Notes under the pieces: generated by a model | Told to the model about the DNA's origin: nothing | The model's database searches: none | The model's input: the letters and a program-made list of their open reading frames with translations, nothing else | From: CAYGWP01 sp964353455 | GTDB taxonomy: Bacteria; Planctomycetota; Phycisphaerae; FEN-1346 | Assembly: GCA_964353455.1 (NCBI GenBank) | Contig: CAYGWP010000123.1 | Coordinates: 1 to 6,840, forward strand | Direction: 5' to 3' | Length of the DNA: 6,840 nucleotides | Position numbers and translations under genes: made by a program | Shown here: positions 4,334-6,840 of the stretch, piece after piece | Position numbering within the stretch: the stretch's first letter is position 1 | Layout: every line of letters starts with the position of its first letter

Positions 4334-6840
4334 TCACTCGGCGAGCACGGCGACATGCGCCTGTGGCGGCTCGCGGATGGCCGCGAACGGATCGGGCAAC
4401 TCAAGGCGAACGCCGCGGCGCGGGGGTCCGCCGCCGGCCGGACGCTTGTTGAAGAATGTGTCGTAGTACGGCGCGTTGGCGTCGATCCACGTCACGAGCG
4501 CCTGCCAGTCGGAGTCGGGGAGTTTGACCTCCCGGCGATGCCGCTCATCCTTCAAGAGGTGCTGAACGAGCGGACTTTTATATGATCCAAACTCCATCGG
4601 CTGCGAGACGCCCGCGCCGCTGAACCGGTCGGCCACCGAGACGAGCGCCCGGGCCGCCTTGTCGCGCTTGGGGTCGGCCGCGCGGCCGGGGGGCACGCCG
4701 AACATCGTCCGGAACGATTGATAGAACCCGTCCGGGCCTCGCGCGGCCGTCAGGTCGAGGCCCTTGGGGTGATTCGTGTCGTGGCACCGGACGCAGTTCC
4801 GGTCGAGCACGGGCTGGACAAGCCACTCGTATCCGAGGAGGCGCGTAGCGCCCCAGGGAGGGGGCGCGGGGGTCTGGGGCGGGCGTCGCAGCGCGAGGGC
4901 GGCCTCGGCGGCGTAGCCTGCCGGGGCCAGGTCCTGCGTCTCGTGGCAGCCCCGGCAGCCGCGCACTTCGCCCGGCTGGAATGTCACGTGGCTCCGCATG
5001 CGGCGGACCTCCATGAAGTGCTCGTCGAGCGCCTGGAAGTAAACCGCCGCATCGGCGGGCGCCTTGAAGTGGGCCGAGCCGTCGCTCTCCACCGCCACCG
5101 TGCCGATGACGCGGACCGGCGACCACGACCAGAACCCGAATTGCCACTCGAATGCGTTGCCCGGAATCCACCTCATGCCGCCGATTTTTTCGTCCAGCGG
5201 CCAGCCGACGTGCTGCGCGATCCGCAGGTATTTTATTGTGCCGCGCGGCACGCCGCGGAGACCCTCGTACACATCGGTTACGTAGGCGGTGGCGTACGGC
5301 CTGGCCGGGTCGGTCGAGTCGGGGGTGATCGGCGGTCGCGGGCGTTTCCGCAGGGGCATCGGGAACGAGCACGAGAGGACCGGGTCGCGGTGGATTAGTT
5401 CCTTGTTGCCATAAACATCAATGAAATAGATGGCGAAGCCTGCGGCCTTCTTGCCGGCCTCGCCCGCGCCGCGGCCCTCATACGAGTAGGCCCCGAGGAA
5501 GGCCGTCTCGGAGAGCGCCCACGGGGAGTGCCAGACGCCGCCGCCGTCGCGCACGCCGCCTTCCGGCACGGGCGCGCCGCCGGTCGGCCCCTCCTGCGGG
5601 ACGCAGTCGGGGGTGACGATGCGGATGCCGGCCTGGGCGTTCACGCCCTGCGTCGGGTCGATCAGCATGACCGGGCCGTATGCGAGCGTGTGATGGCCGG
5701 TGCCGACGGCCACGAGTTTCTGCCCGCCGGGCACGCTGCGCACGTCGCGCAGGCCGTACGGGGCGCGCAGGTGCTGCTTGAAGAGGGCATCGGCCATCGT
5801 TCCGTCGGGCCGGACCGTCCAGATCGAGTGGATCTCGAAGAAGTGGCGTTCCTGGTAGTCCCAGCGGGTGTAGGCGATGAGACCGTTGGCGAGGCAGTGC
5901 GGGTAGCGGTCGATGTCCTTATTGTCGCTCAGGCGACGGATGCGGCGGCCGTCGGAGGAGACCACGTAAAGGTTGATGACTGTGTGGTCGCTGGCAAACC
6001 GGCCGCACTCCGACGAACGGCCCGAGCGGTCGGAGGCGAAGACGATATCGCCCGAGGCGCAGTAGGTGGGCTCGAAATCGCTCCAGACGGCGTGGTCGGT
6101 CACCTGCCGCAGGCCCGTGCCGTCGGCCATCACCTCGAAGATGTGCGTGGGGGGCTGGTCGGTCCGGAGTTCAAACGATTTCATTCCGTTCTCGGTGTCG
6201 AATCGCGGGGGCCAGTTCGGCTGGCGGGCAAAGCCGAAGACGAACCGGTCGGCGGCCCACCAGAGGTCGATGCCGTGAACGTGGCCGGGGCCGAGCCGTC
6301 CGGCGATCACTCCGCGGACCGGCGCGGCCGGGTCGAGGCCGGTCTTGATGCAGATGTCGCCGCCGGGCTTGTGAGTCCAGGGGTACTGTGATCCGGTGAT
6401 ATTCATAAGTGAATGGCCGGGGTAGCCGGCGACGAAGGCGACCTGGCTGAAATCGACGGCCGGGTTTGCCAGGACGATCGGCCGGGCGGCCAGCCGGGCG
6501 TCGAGCCACAAGCGCCGAAGGCCCGCGATATCCTGCGGGGCGGCCGCCAGGCGCGCGGCCAGGCGGTCGCGGACCCCTTCGAGCGCGGCCAACTGACGGG
6601 CGACGGCGGCCCGCGCTTCGGGCGGAGCGCCGGCACGCTCGATCTCGGCCATGACGGCCCGCGCGCGGCGGACCATCGCGTCGGCCGAGGCCGCAAGGGC
6701 CTTCCCGTCGCGGTGGATACCGAGCGCGACCGCCTGCCGCACGTAGTCCATCTCGATGTACGACCCGGGCGAAACGGCCGACCACGCCTTGTACCATTCG
6801 GGGGGGTCGGCGCGAGGCCACGCGACGGCCTGCCCGCTGT
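4334..6840 (-). CDS. HzsA-related dihaem cytochrome c protein, N-terminus beyond window
   Basis: The frame is open to the right window edge, so the true start and any signal peptide lie outside; 834 residues are visible. An internal ATG at 6749-6751 is not a likely start, because sensible coding sequence (for example PPEWYKAW) continues upstream. Visible order: a helical Ala/Arg-rich segment (about residues 35-120), then a beta-propeller-like region (about 230-450) with repeats such as IFEVMADGTGLRQVTD and LYVVSSDGRRIRRLSD. Next comes a middle domain with CRGCH (4943-4957), then a C-terminal domain with CVRCH (4781-4795) and the ending DWQALVTWIDANAPYY seen in many planctomycete cytochromes. 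Propeller, one haem, then a second haem is the layout of hydrazine synthase subunit alpha and of the HzsA-related proteins of non-anammox Planctomycetes. CxxCH motifs imply covalent haem attachment outside the cytoplasm. No other hydrazine synthase subunit is visible, so hydrazine synthesis should not be inferred. The redox substrate is unknown. Confidence 0.87.
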   Translation of the reverse strand, partial: SGQAVAWPRADPPEWYKAWSAVSPGSYIEMDYVRQAVALGIHRDGKALAASADAMVRRARAVMAEIERAGAPPEARAAVARQLAALEGVRDRLAARLAAAPQDIAGLRRLWLDARLAARPIVLANPAVDFSQVAFVAGYPGHSLMNITGSQYPWTHKPGGDICIKTGLDPAAPVRGVIAGRLGPGHVHGIDLWWAADRFVFGFARQPNWPPRFDTENGMKSFELRTDQPPTHIFEVMADGTGLRQVTDHAVWSDFEPTYCASGDIVFASDRSGRSSECGRFASDHTVINLYVVSSDGRRIRRLSDNKDIDRYPHCLANGLIAYTRWDYQERHFFEIHSIWTVRPDGTMADALFKQHLRAPYGLRDVRSVPGGQKLVAVGTGHHTLAYGPVMLIDPTQGVNAQAGIRIVTPDCVPQEGPTGGAPVPEGGVRDGGGVWHSPWALSETAFLGAYSYEGRGAGEAGKKAAGFAIYFIDVYGNKELIHRDPVLSCSFPMPLRKRPRPPITPDSTDPARPYATAYVTDVYEGLRGVPRGTIKYLRIAQHVGWPLDEKIGGMRWIPGNAFEWQFGFWSWSPVRVIGTVAVESDGSAHFKAPADAAVYFQALDEHFMEVRRMRSHVTFQPGEVRGCRGCHETQDLAPAGYAAEAALALRRPPQTPAPPPWGATRLLGYEWLVQPVLDRNCVRCHDTNHPKGLDLTAARGPDGFYQSFRTMFGVPPGRAADPKRDKAARALVSVADRFSGAGVSQPMEFGSYKSPLVQHLLKDERHRREVKLPDSDWQALVTWIDANAPYYDTFFNKRPAGGGPPRRGVRLELPDPFAAIREPPQAHVAVLAE

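Noticed and set aside
4334..6840. Evidence for anammox metabolism
   Set aside because: A single HzsA-like protein is not enough; such proteins are, to my knowledge, found in many planctomycetes without anammox, and no partner subunits are in the window.
1..6840. CRISPR array, transposase, integrase, toxin-antitoxin or defence genes
   Set aside because: No regularly spaced direct repeats and no recognisable proteins of these classes in any frame.

Overview
This 6.8 kb window is GC-rich and most likely comes from a planctomycete or a close PVC-group relative. No rRNA or universal marker is present, so the assignment rests on gene families: a short zinc-ribbon protein of the kind very common in Planctomycetes, a HzsA-related dihaem protein with the C-terminal cytochrome style of that phylum, a heparinase-like exported protein, and dispersed intergenic repeats that I recall from PVC and other environmental genomes. 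By eye, the first ~800 bases are less GC-rich than the rest.

Left part (1-797, + strand): a non-coding leader contains a long nested inverted repeat (76-190) and a second, smaller hairpin (203-231). Then come a 41-codon zinc-ribbon ORF that may be a truncated paralogue (268-393) and, 20 bases later, a complete 127-residue gene (414-797). The 127-residue protein has an N-terminal CxxC...CPxC zinc ribbon, a Pro/Ala-rich linker and a C-terminal LITAF-like module, in which a hydrophobic segment is inserted between two cysteine pairs.

Middle (798-1162): the space between two convergent transcription units is packed with repeats: two short perfect hairpins, a ~110-bp element with imperfect terminal inverted repeats, and a CTCTGCG-type repeat that ends a few bases from the stop codon of the neighbouring gene. 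I see no gene here.

Right part (1163-6840, - strand): two large genes read leftwards and probably form an operon. The upstream gene, cut by the right window edge, encodes a HzsA-related protein: a helical N-terminal part, a beta-propeller-like region, and two c-type haem motifs (CRGCH, CVRCH). About 60 bases downstream lies a ~1036-residue exported protein whose C-terminal part resembles the heparinase II/III lyase fold. A perfect GTAC-centred palindrome lies between the two genes, and a second one lies inside the heparinase-like gene.

Functionally, the right side suggests a periplasmic redox protein of unknown substrate expressed together with a polysaccharide-degrading or polysaccharide-binding protein. 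The HzsA-like gene alone does not indicate anammox. No other hydrazine synthase subunit is visible, and HzsA-like proteins are, to my knowledge, found in many non-anammox Planctomycetes.
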